The notes: generated by a model from the sequence alone, not told the origin. Counted from the stretch's first letter, positions 18,437 through 27,171 are shown. The stretch is 54,081 nt of DNA from Actinomycetota bacterium (GCA_002721755.1 PBLL01000003.1:1-54081), one strand, 5' to 3'. Translations and numbers: made by a program.

Positions 18437-21310
18437 ATGTATAAGTCTTTAGAAGTTCTTTTACCAGAATCATCACAACTGCTTGCTGTATGGACTACAC
18501 GCCAACTCTGGTTTGATGGATTAGTTAATGGAATGGTGTTTGGCTTACTGGCTCTTGGAATCGTGCTGATTTATCGTTCGACTCGTGTAATAAATCTTGC
18601 AGTAGGAAATATGGGATTACCCGCCGTAGGACTTATGGCATTAATGGTTATCAACTATGGATTTCCTTACTGGGTCGCTTTACCAATCGCCTTACTGGTT
18701 GGAACTCTAGTTGGATCAATTATTGAACTTGCTGTTATTCGTCGCCTTTTCAATGCACCTAGAGTAATCGTTTTAGTTGCAACAATTGGAATAGCACAAT
18801 TAATGCAAGCAATTTTGGCTGCATATCCCGATATTGAAAGCAAAAGAGGAGTCCGGTTTCCAGTACCAATTTCTGGAAAATGGAACGATGTTTTCGGACT
18901 TCGAATTACTGGTCCAAAATTGACAATCCTAATTATTGTGCCCCTCTTAACCATCGCTCTTTCTTGGTTTCTAAATAAAACAATATTTGGACAAACAGTT
19001 CAAGCCTCCGCAAATAACGCTGATCTAGCAAAATTGTCGGGAATAAAACCAAAAGTAGTTTCACTTTTTGTTTGGACAGTAGCTGGGACACTTTCAAGTG
19101 TTTCACTTCTTCTCCTGTCTGGTAGTAGAGGTTCACTAACTGGAATTACAAACCTTGGTCCTAATACCATGACTAGAGCTTTAGCGGCAGCAGTTATTGC
19201 TGGAATGTCTTCATTTCCACGAGCTCTAATAGCCGGAATAGCTATAGGGGTTGCTCAAGCTCATGTTCAATTCATTTTTCTAGACCAAGTTGGTCTTATC
19301 GATTTCATACTTTTCTTGGTGGTAGCAATTGCAGTCGCATTTCAAAGTCGCTCTTCTGGTGCGGAGGAAAGCTCTTTTTCTTTCAGTCCAAGAAGAAAAC
19401 CAATCCCTGAAAGACTTAATCAATTTTGGTGGGTTAGAAATTTATCTTCTGTGACTCTCTCACTATTATTACTTTTCGCCCTAGTCCTTCCATTTATCGT
19501 CACTTTACCCTCGAGACATCTGCTCTACGCTAGTGTCCTAGCATTTGCCATTTGTGCAATTTCTCTTACTGTCGTTACAGGTTGGGCCGGTCAATTATCC
19601 TTAAGCCAAATGGCGTTTGCTGGTATAGGGGCACTATCAGCTGCTGGATTTAATCGTGGTTTAGATTTGGGTATTGGTTTTGGTGAAAAATGGCATCTTT
19701 TTTCAATTTCTTTACCCAAATTTCCATTTTTAATTTCAATGCTTTTAGCAAGTGTGGTAGCGGGTATTTCAGCAGCAATCATTGGACTTGGTGCATTACG
19801 CGTAAAAGGCCTTCTATTAGCAGTTTCAACATTTGCTTTCGCTTTAGCAGCTTCACAATACATTTATCGACGCCCTGTTCTTAGTGGCGGATATAACCAA
19901 AGCGTTCCTTTCCGAAGAGGAAATTTTGGTCCTATTGAATTAGCAAGTCAGAGATCCTATTACTTCATTTGTCTCGGAGCTTTAGTTATTACTCTTTTTC
20001 TAATAAATAAACTGAGAAAAAGTGGTATAGGAAGATCAATAATAGCTGTAAGAGAAAATGAAAATACTGCAGCTGCATACACCGTAGTACCACACAGAAC
20101 GAAATTGATTGCTTTCTCTTTAGCAGGATGTTTAGCGGGTCTTGGAGGTTCTCTTCTAGGTGGTTTAGTCCAGAATATTCCTTTCACTGAACGATTCTTT
20201 ATGATTAGCAATTCACTAAAAGTCGTCTCAATGATTGTAATTGGTGGACTCGGAACTCTTATGGGCCCAGTTATCGGATCAATGTGGGTAATTGGATTAC
20301 CAGCCATTTGGCCAGACAATGATCTCGTTCCACTTTTCACATCGAGTATCGGTCTCCTAGTGCTCCTGTTATATTTCCCAGGCGGGCTAGTACAAATCGC
20401 ATATTCAGCCAGAGACACCTTATTGAATTGGGCAGAACGAAAACTTCCAATTGCTCCAATCAAAACAACAACCAAACCACCTGAATCAATAAGAAAACAA
20501 AGCGAACCTTTTACAGTTTCTGGAACTGTTCTGGAAACCAAAAATGTTTCAGTTTCATACGGGGGTCTCATTGCAGTTAATAACGTAGATATAAACGTAG
20601 GTTCTGGAGAAGTTGTAGGACTTATTGGAACCAATGGTGCTGGAAAATCAACACTTATGAACGCAATCGGAGGTTATGTCTCTTCAACTGGAAATGTCAC
20701 TCTATTAGGTGATGATGTTACCTCATTAAATGCTGCAAAAAGAGCTCGCAGAGGTTTAGGACGAACTTTTCAAGCTGCTCAACTTTTCCCTGAGTTAACA
20801 GTTAGAGAAACCGTGCAAGTAGCACTTGAAGCTAGGAACCGCACCCGTCTATTACCTACTGCTTTATCACTACCAAATGCAACACGTAATGAAGTTAAGA
20901 AAACTAATCAAGCTGCAGAATTGATCGACTTTTTAGGATTAGGTAGATATGCAGACTCATTCATCGCTGAGCTTTCTACCGGAACAAGAAGAATAGTTGA
21001 GTTAGCCGGTCTTTTAGCTTTAGATGCAAAAATGTTATGCCTCGATGAACCAACCGCTGGAATAGCCCAACGAGAAACCGAAGCTTTTGGTCCACTCCTA
21101 AAACAAATACAACAAGAGCTTGGTGCGTCAATGCTAGTTATAGAACATGACATGCCAATGATAATGGCACTTTCTGACCGTGTTTATTGCCTAGAAGCAG
21201 GAACTGTTATATCTGAAGGTGAACCTTCTAAAGTTAGAAACGATCCAATAGTTATAGCTAGCTATTTAGGAACAGATGATAGAGCAATAAGTCGCAGTGA
21301 CATAAAATAA
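18437..21310 (+). CDS. LivH-LivM-LivG fusion, branched-chain-type ABC transporter
   Basis: About 957 aa in three parts. A LivH-like permease comes first (GLVNGMVFGLLALGIVLIYRSTRVIN), then a LivM-like permease beginning around residue 310 with the typical TGWAGQLSLSQMAFAGIGA. Last is a LivG-like ATPase with Walker A GTNGAGKST near 730, Walker B MLCLDEPTAGI and an ABC signature varied to LSTGTRR. Canonical systems encode these as three genes plus LivF and a periplasmic LivK. LivF is fused to an MFS protein just upstream, and no LivK-like binding protein is in the window. I place the start at ATG 18437 with AGGG upstream; in-frame GTG 18419 or ATG 18422 would lengthen the overlap with the previous gene. 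Confidence 0.92.
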   Translation: MYKSLEVLLPESSQLLAVWTTRQLWFDGLVNGMVFGLLALGIVLIYRSTRVINLAVGNMGLPAVGLMALMVINYGFPYWVALPIALLVGTLVGSIIELAVIRRLFNAPRVIVLVATIGIAQLMQAILAAYPDIESKRGVRFPVPISGKWNDVFGLRITGPKLTILIIVPLLTIALSWFLNKTIFGQTVQASANNADLAKLSGIKPKVVSLFVWTVAGTLSSVSLLLLSGSRGSLTGITNLGPNTMTRALAAAVIAGMSSFPRALIAGIAIGVAQAHVQFIFLDQVGLIDFILFLVVAIAVAFQSRSSGAEESSFSFSPRRKPIPERLNQFWWVRNLSSVTLSLLLLFALVLPFIVTLPSRHLLYASVLAFAICAISLTVVTGWAGQLSLSQMAFAGIGALSAAGFNRGLDLGIGFGEKWHLFSISLPKFPFLISMLLASVVAGISAAIIGLGALRVKGLLLAVSTFAFALAASQYIYRRPVLSGGYNQSVPFRRGNFGPIELASQRSYYFICLGALVITLFLINKLRKSGIGRSIIAVRENENTAAAYTVVPHRTKLIAFSLAGCLAGLGGSLLGGLVQNIPFTERFFMISNSLKVVSMIVIGGLGTLMGPVIGSMWVIGLPAIWPDNDLVPLFTSSIGLLVLLLYFPGGLVQIAYSARDTLLNWAERKLPIAPIKTTTKPPESIRKQSEPFTVSGTVLETKNVSVSYGGLIAVNNVDINVGSGEVVGLIGTNGAGKSTLMNAIGGYVSSTGNVTLLGDDVTSLNAAKRARRGLGRTFQAAQLFPELTVRETVQVALEARNRTRLLPTALSLPNATRNEVKKTNQAAELIDFLGLGRYADSFIAELSTGTRRIVELAGLLALDAKMLCLDEPTAGIAQRETEAFGPLLKQIQQELGASMLVIEHDMPMIMALSDRVYCLEAGTVISEGEPSKVRNDPIVIASYLGTDDRAISRSDIK

Positions 21311-21314
21311 ATTC

Positions 21315-22433
21315 TCAGTCACCGTCACTACCAGGTCGACCATCCAATAAATCTCGTCTTATTTGTGAGTCTGGCTTCTCAACTATCACTTGATTTTCAA
21401 CTTCTCTAACCCAAACTGTTCTTTGAGGGAAAGGTATCTCTATACCATTTTGATCAAAAGCTCTTTTTAAACGAGCTCTTATTTTTCTCGCGGTTGACCA
21501 CTGCTCACCTGCCTCAGTTTTTACAGCTAAACGAATAGAAATTGAATCCGCTCCAAAATTTTGAACACCCCAAATTTCAGGCTCTTCAATAATTGTTGCT
21601 GTTTCAAGATCTTCTTTCCATAATTCATCAGCAACTTCTTTAATAACACTTGCTGCTAAATCAATATCAGTGTCATATGCAACATCGATATCCAAGACAG
21701 AACGAGCCCAAATTTGTGAAGAGTTACACACTCGACGAATTTCCCCATTAGGTACAACCCAGACCGCTCCATTTACATCTCGGAGAACCGTAGTTCTTAA
21801 TGAAACACGCTCAACTGTTCCGGATGCTTCACCCAAGTCAACAAAATCACCTTCTGCATACTGATCCTCAACAAGAATAAATATCCCTGCGATGAAATCT
21901 GATACTGCTGATTGAGCTCCAAAACCAACAGCAAAACCCACAATTCCAGCACCAGCAATTAGAGGACCTAAATCAAACCCGATCTCTCCTAACACCAACA
22001 GAAGTCCCAAACTACAGGTAGTTAATGTCGCAACAGTACTAAGTAAACCACCTAGTGTCTTCGCACGTTGACGTGATCGTTCAGCTCTTTCACGATTTTT
22101 CTGTAATTTTGCTTTTGCTCGTCTTCCAACTCGCGCAACTAAAGCATCAGATTTTTCTTCATCTTCAATCAAAGGTCGCTCTTGTACAAGACGCTCTACG
22201 ACTGTACTAATAGCTTTTTTTAATATTCGATTAGCTATATAAGCACCTAAAAGAATCAACAAAATCTTTAAAGGTTTTTCAACACCCCAAGCTACTATTT
22301 CTGCCAAACGTTCATTACCTGAAATATCCCAAACCCACTCACAGACAAAACCTGGTTCTAATCCACAAGCATCAGACAATCCGGATGCACCTACTTGAGC
22401 AACAACTTGCTCGAACATCAATTTCACCTCCAA
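21315..22433 (-). CDS. Mechanosensitive ion channel, MscS family
   Basis: The 372-aa protein has an N-terminal membrane helix (LKILLILLGAYIANRILK), a basic coiled stretch (about 100-125), and two further helices including the pore-lining Gly/Ala-rich GAGIVGFAVGFGAQSAVSDFIAGIFILVEDQY. The cytoplasmic beta domain follows (GDFVDLGEASGTVERVSLRTTVLRDVNGAVWVVPNGEI). These are diagnostic for MscS-type channels that relieve osmotic downshock. It ends 4 nt from the convergent LivHMG gene, with no room for a terminator between. The ATG follows TGGAGG-like sequence. Confidence 0.93.
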   Translation of the reverse strand: MEVKLMFEQVVAQVGASGLSDACGLEPGFVCEWVWDISGNERLAEIVAWGVEKPLKILLILLGAYIANRILKKAISTVVERLVQERPLIEDEEKSDALVARVGRRAKAKLQKNRERAERSRQRAKTLGGLLSTVATLTTCSLGLLLVLGEIGFDLGPLIAGAGIVGFAVGFGAQSAVSDFIAGIFILVEDQYAEGDFVDLGEASGTVERVSLRTTVLRDVNGAVWVVPNGEIRRVCNSSQIWARSVLDIDVAYDTDIDLAASVIKEVADELWKEDLETATIIEEPEIWGVQNFGADSISIRLAVKTEAGEQWSTARKIRARLKRAFDQNGIEIPFPQRTVWVREVENQVIVEKPDSQIRRDLLDGRPGSDGD

Positions 22434-22473
22434 GTGTCAATAATGAATAACCAATATTTAAATACAGATTAAT

Positions 22474-22677
22474 TCAACCAATTAACCCAGCTAAAGACCA
22501 AACTGCAACAACTAAACCGACAATTATGTAGATAAAACTTCGCCAAAATGGTGCTCTCTTTAAAGATTTTATGTCTCGATTTTTTGGTGGATTAACTAAA
22601 GCGGCTAAATTCCCTACACACATTGCCGAACCAAAAGCTAATAAAAGCCATTCAAGTAAATTCTCTCCTAAAAACAC
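22474..22677 (-). CDS. Small two-helix membrane protein
   Basis: A 67-aa product with two hydrophobic segments (about 8-29 and 46-66) separated by a short basic loop (NPPKNRDIKSLKRAP). It starts 8 nt after the dnaB stop on the same strand and ends 40 nt before mscS, so it fits an operon slot and has plausible composition. I do not recognise a named family. Confidence 0.6.
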   Translation of the reverse strand: MFLGENLLEWLLLAFGSAMCVGNLAALVNPPKNRDIKSLKRAPFWRSFIYIIVGLVVAVWSLAGLIG

Positions 22678-22685
22678 AATTGGTT

Positions 22686-24134
22686 CTAAAAATTGCCTGG
22701 TTCAATATTAGAAACAGGTTTTTGTGCAATAGATTCAGGTTCACCCGCTCTTGACAAATCGGCAAACTTAGTGAAATTAGGCATATATGCTAATCGCACT
22801 CTCTCAACTGGACCGTTACGATTTTTTGCAAGGTTTATTTCAGCAATTCCCATTTCATTGCTTTCAGGGTTGTACATTTCATCACGATAAATAAACATAA
22901 CTAAATCAGCATCTTGTTCGATAGAACCAGACTCGCGAAGATCTGAAAGCATTGGTCTCTTATCTTGTCTACTTTCTAAACTTCTTGATAACTGTGAAAT
23001 GCCTAAAACTGGAGTTTCTAAATCTCGTGCTAAAAGCTTAAGTCCACGACTTATTTCGGAAATTTCAACTTGCCTACTCTCAGCTGCTGATCTCCCTGTC
23101 ATAAGTTGCAAATAGTCAACAACAATTATTCCCAAGCTCCCTATACGACTTTTGAGTCTTCTAGCTTTAGCTCTAATTTCCATTATCGAAACACCCGGAT
23201 TGTCATCAATATAAATGGGTGCCTCGTCTAAATGTCCAATACCTTTATTTATACGAACCCAGTCATCATCATTCATTTGAGCGTTCACAATTTTCTGAGA
23301 ATCAACTCTTGCTTCTGAACAAAGAATCCGTTGAGTTAATTCCAAACGACTCATCTCCAATGAAAAAATCAAAGCAGGATTGTTTGAAACAGTTGCAACA
23401 TGAGTTGCAATATTAAGACCCAAAGATGTTTTACCAACAGACGGTCTAGCTCCAATTATTATAAGATTACCTTTCTGCAAACCAGAAGTAAGTTGATCAA
23501 GTCTTTTAAAGCCAGTTGGAACTCCTGTTAAACCCTTACCCTGCTGTCTTTCTTCCATTGCATCGAGAGTTTGATCTAACAAATCACGCATCTGACCCAT
23601 AGAATCATTTATTCTTCCTTGGGCTAATTGATATACAAGATTTTCAGCTTCATCAACAGCTTTAGGCACATCTTCAGGTCTGCTATAACCAATCTCTGCC
23701 ATTTCATTTGCAGCACCAATTAATCCACGAAGCATTGCATGATCTTGCACAATTCTGGCAAAAGAAGAAGCGGAGGTAATTGCTGGTGTCATTGCTTGAA
23801 GATCCAACAACATTCCAGGACCACCAATGCCTTCAAGGAGTCCAGCGCGATCTAAAGCATCAGCAACAGTTACTGGATCAGCTGGTTCACCCGCTGCATA
23901 AAGACCACAAATTGCGTCAAAAACATGCGCATGTGAGGGTTTATAAAAATGCTCTGAAGAAGTTACCTCAAGTGCATCTGCAATTGCGTCTTTAGATAAA
24001 AGCATTGCACCTAACAAAGAAGCCTCGGCTTCAATATTGTGCGGAGGGACTCTGCCAATCTTCTGTCTTTTTGAAGGCGTCGGAAAGGATGAAAGTTCTT
24101 CAAAATTTTCCCAATCCTCTTCAAGTGCACTCAA
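22686..24134 (-). CDS. dnaB: Replicative DNA helicase DnaB
   Basis: Hexameric 5'-3' helicase of the replication fork. The 482-aa protein has the N-terminal DnaG-interacting domain (PPHNIEAEASLLGAMLLSKDAI) and the RecA-like motor with Walker A GARPSVGKTS, Walker B IIVVDYLQLM and the motif LRESGSIEQDADLV. There is no intein. It lies downstream of rpsF-ssb-rpsR-rplI, a common bacterial order, but a 159-nt spacer with a small hairpin and repeated GTGGAA-containing motifs separates it from rplI, so it may have its own promoter. Confidence 0.97.
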   Translation of the reverse strand: MSALEEDWENFEELSSFPTPSKRQKIGRVPPHNIEAEASLLGAMLLSKDAIADALEVTSSEHFYKPSHAHVFDAICGLYAAGEPADPVTVADALDRAGLLEGIGGPGMLLDLQAMTPAITSASSFARIVQDHAMLRGLIGAANEMAEIGYSRPEDVPKAVDEAENLVYQLAQGRINDSMGQMRDLLDQTLDAMEERQQGKGLTGVPTGFKRLDQLTSGLQKGNLIIIGARPSVGKTSLGLNIATHVATVSNNPALIFSLEMSRLELTQRILCSEARVDSQKIVNAQMNDDDWVRINKGIGHLDEAPIYIDDNPGVSIMEIRAKARRLKSRIGSLGIIVVDYLQLMTGRSAAESRQVEISEISRGLKLLARDLETPVLGISQLSRSLESRQDKRPMLSDLRESGSIEQDADLVMFIYRDEMYNPESNEMGIAEINLAKNRNGPVERVRLAYMPNFTKFADLSRAGEPESIAQKPVSNIEPGNF

Positions 24135-24182
24135 AGTTATCCTCCAAACATTTCACACAAGTGTCCCACTTTGTCACTATTT

Positions 24183-24269
24183 ACTTGTGGAACGCTAGAG
24201 GAAAACCCTAAAAACATAGGGGAAAAGTAGGTTTTTTAAGTGGACCAGTTTGTGAATTAACTTGTGGAA
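24183..24269. repeat. Direct repeats (DnaA-box-like) upstream of dnaB
   Basis: ACTTGTGGAA occurs at 24183-24192 and again at 24260-24269. The spacer also holds GGGGATAA (24284-24291), one base from the box complement TGTGGATAA. None is a perfect DnaA box. They could mark DnaA-dependent control of dnaB or be chance in an AT-rich spacer. Confidence 0.25.
24206..24221 (-). terminator. Weak terminator-like hairpin between rplI and dnaB
   Basis: CCCTA (24206-24210) and TAGGG (24217-24221) form a 5-bp stem. On the minus strand the stem is followed by TTTTC, so it could attenuate transcription from rplI into dnaB. The stem is short. Confidence 0.3.
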
Positions 24270-24293
24270 GACTAAAAATTTCTGGGGATAACT

Positions 24294-24740
24294 TCAAACT
24301 TCACTCTGGACATCGACACTTAACTGCATCTCGACTTCAGGATGCAAATGTAATGTAAATAAATGAGAACCCACTTCTTTTGCTGGGTCACCGGAAATAT
24401 CTTTTCTGTCAATCTCTAAACCAACTTGGTCATGTAGTGCTTGTGAAATTTCTGCAACACCTACCGATCCAAAAAGTTTTCCACTCTCAGAAGCATTAGC
24501 AGAAATTTGAATAACCACTCCATCTAAGCGAGAAACGATTTCTTCAGCATCAGCCTTGTCTTCAATAGCTTTCAAAGCACGTTTTCTTTGCATGGCTTCA
24601 GCTTGAGCAGTAACTCCCGAAGATGCTTCAACGGCTAAACCTCTTGGCAATAAAAAATTTCTTGCGTGTCCACGAGCGACATCAACAATGTCACCTGTTC
24701 TACCAAGACCTTCTACATCAGAACGAAGAAGAACCTTCAC
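24294..24740 (-). CDS. rplI: Ribosomal protein bL9
   Basis: The 148-aa protein has the L9 N-terminal signature (VEGLGRTGDIVDVARGHARNFLLPRGLA), the long connecting helix and the C-terminal domain (SGKLFGSVGVAEIS). It begins with a GTG overlapping the rpsR stop (GTGA), so translation is coupled to rpsR. Order rpsF-ssb-rpsR-rplI is standard. Confidence 0.96.
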   Translation of the reverse strand: MKVLLRSDVEGLGRTGDIVDVARGHARNFLLPRGLAVEASSGVTAQAEAMQRKRALKAIEDKADAEEIVSRLDGVVIQISANASESGKLFGSVGVAEISQALHDQVGLEIDRKDISGDPAKEVGSHLFTLHLHPEVEMQLSVDVQSEV

Positions 24741-25240
24741 AACTCTTCTCCTTCTTCACTTGTTTCACTTATTTCACTCTCAGAGATATTTGCAATCTGT
24801 TCATCAAACTCATTAGAAATTGAATCAATCACTTCTGGGTTCTTTTCAATTTCATAATTATCTGACAATTCAAAATCCTCACCCTCATTTGCAGGTGGAG
24901 GTGACGTTGGTTGTGGAAGTGGACCAGAAGCTCTATCTGAACGGTCGTTTTCATTTCTTCTTTCACGCCTCTGCGTGGTAACTGTCGCTTTATAGGGCAT
25001 TAATGCCATCTCACGTGCGTTTTTTATAGCTTTTGCAACAGCCTTCTGTTGCTGAGCATCATTTCCACTGTTATGACGCGCTTTAATTTTTGATCTCTCA
25101 GACAAAAACTTATTCAGCAAATCAGTGTCTTTATAATCAACATAATCTATTTTTCCAATTGTCAGAGGACTAACTCTTACTCTTCTTATTCGACCATTTT
25201 TGTCATCAAATTGTGAATTTTTCATTTCTCTTCGTGCCAT
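24737..25240 (-). CDS. rpsR: Ribosomal protein bS18 with long acidic C-terminal extension
   Basis: Residues about 14-88 are a normal S18 (KIDYVDYKDTDLLNKFL, SERSKIKARHNSG, QQKAVAKAIKNAREMALMPY), binding S6 in the 30S platform. The protein then continues to 167 aa, whereas S18 is usually 70-90 aa. The tail has a basic stretch (90-103), a Pro-rich part (SGPLPQPTSPPP) and about 48 strongly acidic residues ending SEEGEEL. There is no cysteine, so it is a zinc-free form. The start shares one base with the ssb stop (TAATG), and the tail runs to the rplI start, so there is no evidence of a frameshift joining two genes. Confidence 0.93.
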   Translation of the reverse strand: MARREMKNSQFDDKNGRIRRVRVSPLTIGKIDYVDYKDTDLLNKFLSERSKIKARHNSGNDAQQQKAVAKAIKNAREMALMPYKATVTTQRRERRNENDRSDRASGPLPQPTSPPPANEGEDFELSDNYEIEKNPEVIDSISNEFDEQIANISESEISETSEEGEEL

Positions 25241-25686
25241 TAGAACGGTTCCTCATCTGTGGGATAATTCGAAGTGCTATCTACTGAACTGGAGTCATTG
25301 ACACCACTACCTCCACTGCTATCACTATCTCCACCTCTAAACTCGTTACGAGTTAAATCAGCTGTAGCCCATTTCAAACTCGGAGCAACATCATCGGCAA
25401 CAATTTCTACTTTTGATCTTCTTTCTCCATCCTGGTTTTCCCATGACCTCTGATCTAAACGTCCGTAAACAATAACGCGAGAACCTTTGCTTATTGATTC
25501 AGAAACATTCTCAGCAAGATTTCTCCAACATGTGACGTCAAAAAATGAGACTACGTCTTCATCATTTTGACCTTTTCGATTCCAAGCAACCCCAAAATTA
25601 GCCACCGCCGCGCCAGCTGGCGTATATCTAAGTTCCGGGTCGCGCGTTACGTTCCCAACAATTGTTACCGTATTATCAAATGCCAT
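25240..25686 (-). CDS. ssb: Single-stranded DNA-binding protein
   Basis: OB-fold SSB protecting single-stranded DNA. The 148-aa protein has DNTVTIVGNVTRDPELRYTPAGAAVANFGVAWN and the SKGSRVIVYGRLDQRSWE strand, typical of bacterial SSB. A Gly/Ser-rich linker follows and the conserved acidic tip ends in DEEPF, the docking peptide for partner enzymes. It lies between rpsF and rpsR. Confidence 0.96.
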   Translation of the reverse strand: MAFDNTVTIVGNVTRDPELRYTPAGAAVANFGVAWNRKGQNDEDVVSFFDVTCWRNLAENVSESISKGSRVIVYGRLDQRSWENQDGERRSKVEIVADDVAPSLKWATADLTRNEFRGGDSDSSGGSGVNDSSSVDSTSNYPTDEEPF

Positions 25687-25710
25687 ATCTACTCCAATTC
25701 AAATTGTTAT

Positions 25711-26055
25711 TTAAACAGTTTCCCCTTCTAAAAGACCCCGTTTTACCGCTTCATCGTCAGGAAGACGAATGATTTTGTGTCGCACTATTTCGCTTCTATC
25801 AGCTAAGCGAAGAATACGATCGCTCGAATCAATATTTGATGCTTGAGTAGCTATCTCAAGCACAACATAAAACCCTTCCCACTTGTGGTTAATGCGATAA
25901 CTAAATTTACGTCTTCCCCATGGCTCAGTGTTTAAAAGATTCACTACTTTGCCGTCTTCACTCTCTACAGTTGAAGTGATATTGGACAAATAACCAGAAA
26001 CGGCTTCTTCACTAAGATCGCCATCAAAAATAATCATTAATTCATAAGCCCGCAT
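25711..26055 (-). CDS. rpsF: Ribosomal protein bS6
   Basis: About 114 aa with the S6 pattern MRAYELMIIFDGDLSEEAV, the GRRKFSYRINHKWEGFYVVLEI core and a tail with IRHKIIRLPDDEA. I choose the ATG at 26055 because S6 proteins begin M(R)xYE. The strong AGGAGG is 11 nt upstream of that ATG, while two closer in-frame starts (GTG, ATG) are 0-2 nt from it and too close for initiation. The leader contains a 10-bp hairpin. Confidence 0.94.
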   Translation of the reverse strand: MRAYELMIIFDGDLSEEAVSGYLSNITSTVESEDGKVVNLLNTEPWGRRKFSYRINHKWEGFYVVLEIATQASNIDSSDRILRLADRSEIVRHKIIRLPDDEAVKRGLLEGETV

Positions 26056-26077
26056 AACAGGCATCACCTCCTATGGA

Positions 26078-26117
26078 TCTGAACAAACCCTCTATTTGTC
26101 CAGAACCCCTATTGGGG
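26078..26117 (-). promoter_or_regulatory. Structured rpsF leader (possible S6:S18 autoregulatory element)
   Basis: In the rpsF mRNA leader, 26104-26095 (TCTGGACAAA) pairs with 26087-26078 (TTTGTTCAGA) over a 7-nt loop, a 10-bp stem with one G-U pair. A second small hairpin CCCC-AATA-GGGG (26117-26106) precedes it. The larger stem ends a few bases before the Shine-Dalgarno. rpsF operons in many bacteria carry a leader bound by the S6:S18 complex, and this could be the local version. The published CCG-bulge signature was not clearly identified. Confidence 0.45.
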
Positions 26118-26231
26118 CAGGGGAAATATATTTTACCCTCTTTAATAACAAGTTAAGACTAACGACGGTAATTATGTTGCCAAACAATTTTCCCATAACT
26201 ATAAATACTGCTTCACAGGTGTGACAAATCT

Positions 26232-27080
26232 TTACATCGCTCCATAAAGACCAAGTTCTTCTGAAGTTTCTGAACTTAAAAAATATGATTCATCTTCTGA
26301 AGGAAAAGAACCGTTTCTTACATCAGATATGAACTCACTTAAGGCTGAAACGCCTTCAACATGAAACTGAGCATAACTTCTAACAAACTTAGGGGTAATT
26401 TTCTTCTCAAAACCTAAAAGGTCATGCAAAACTAATACTTGACCGTCACACTCTGGTCCAGCTCCAATACCGATTGTTGGAATGTTAACTGAGGTTGTAA
26501 CCATCGAAGCCACTTGTGAAGGAACCCCTTCAAGAACAATTGCAAAACACCCAGCATGTTCTAACGCCTTAGCAGCAGAAACTAAATCCGTTGCCCCTTT
26601 TGTGTCACGAGCTTGTACCTTAAATCCACCCATTGCATTTATTGATTGAGGGGTTAGACCAATATGACCCATTACAGGAATCTCTGCTGAAAGTAATGCT
26701 TCAATCATTGGGATTCGCCTACGACCGCCTTCTAGTTTTATGGCATTTGCACCTGCTCTAATTAGTTTGGCAGCGTTTTTAACAGTCTCTTCAATAGAAA
26801 TGTGATAACTAAGCCAAGGCAAATCTGCAACAATAAGTGCTTCTGGTTTAGTTCGAGAAACAGCTGCAGTGTGATGAGCAATATCTTCAACTGTTACTTG
26901 AAGAGTGTCTTCATATCCAAGAACAACCATTGCTAATGAGTCACCAACAAGAATCATGTCAGCACCTGCTTCATCTACCATGCGCGCGCCAGGCGCGTCA
27001 TAGGCTGTAATCATCACTAAACGCTTTGATCCAATAGCACCTTTATGCTCACGAATGTCAGGAACAGTTGACTTTGGCAC
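26232..27080 (-). CDS. panB: 3-methyl-2-oxobutanoate hydroxymethyltransferase
   Basis: First committed step of pantothenate synthesis, adding a hydroxymethyl group from methylene-THF to ketoisovalerate. The 282-aa TIM barrel shows MITAYDAPGARMVDEAGADMILVGDSLAM (metal-binding Asp), DLPWLSYH, KLEGG and MGHIGLTPQS, all PanB motifs. It starts with GTG after AAGGAG at 8 nt. It is separated from the ribosomal protein genes by 164 nt. Confidence 0.96.
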   Translation of the reverse strand: MPKSTVPDIREHKGAIGSKRLVMITAYDAPGARMVDEAGADMILVGDSLAMVVLGYEDTLQVTVEDIAHHTAAVSRTKPEALIVADLPWLSYHISIEETVKNAAKLIRAGANAIKLEGGRRRIPMIEALLSAEIPVMGHIGLTPQSINAMGGFKVQARDTKGATDLVSAAKALEHAGCFAIVLEGVPSQVASMVTTSVNIPTIGIGAGPECDGQVLVLHDLLGFEKKITPKFVRSYAQFHVEGVSALSEFISDVRNGSFPSEDESYFLSSETSEELGLYGAM

Positions 27081-27171
27081 CTTAATATCTCCTTTTCAGT
27101 CCAGCGCGTTAGCTGCCGGCTGATAATTAATAGTACCAAAAATTCGAAACTAAAAGTTTTGTTGGATACTT

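Noticed and set aside
19960-20634. 224-codon minus-strand open frame inside LivHMG
   Set aside because: It is antisense to a well supported transporter, with Ser/Pro/Thr-rich composition typical of a mirror frame and no ribosome site.
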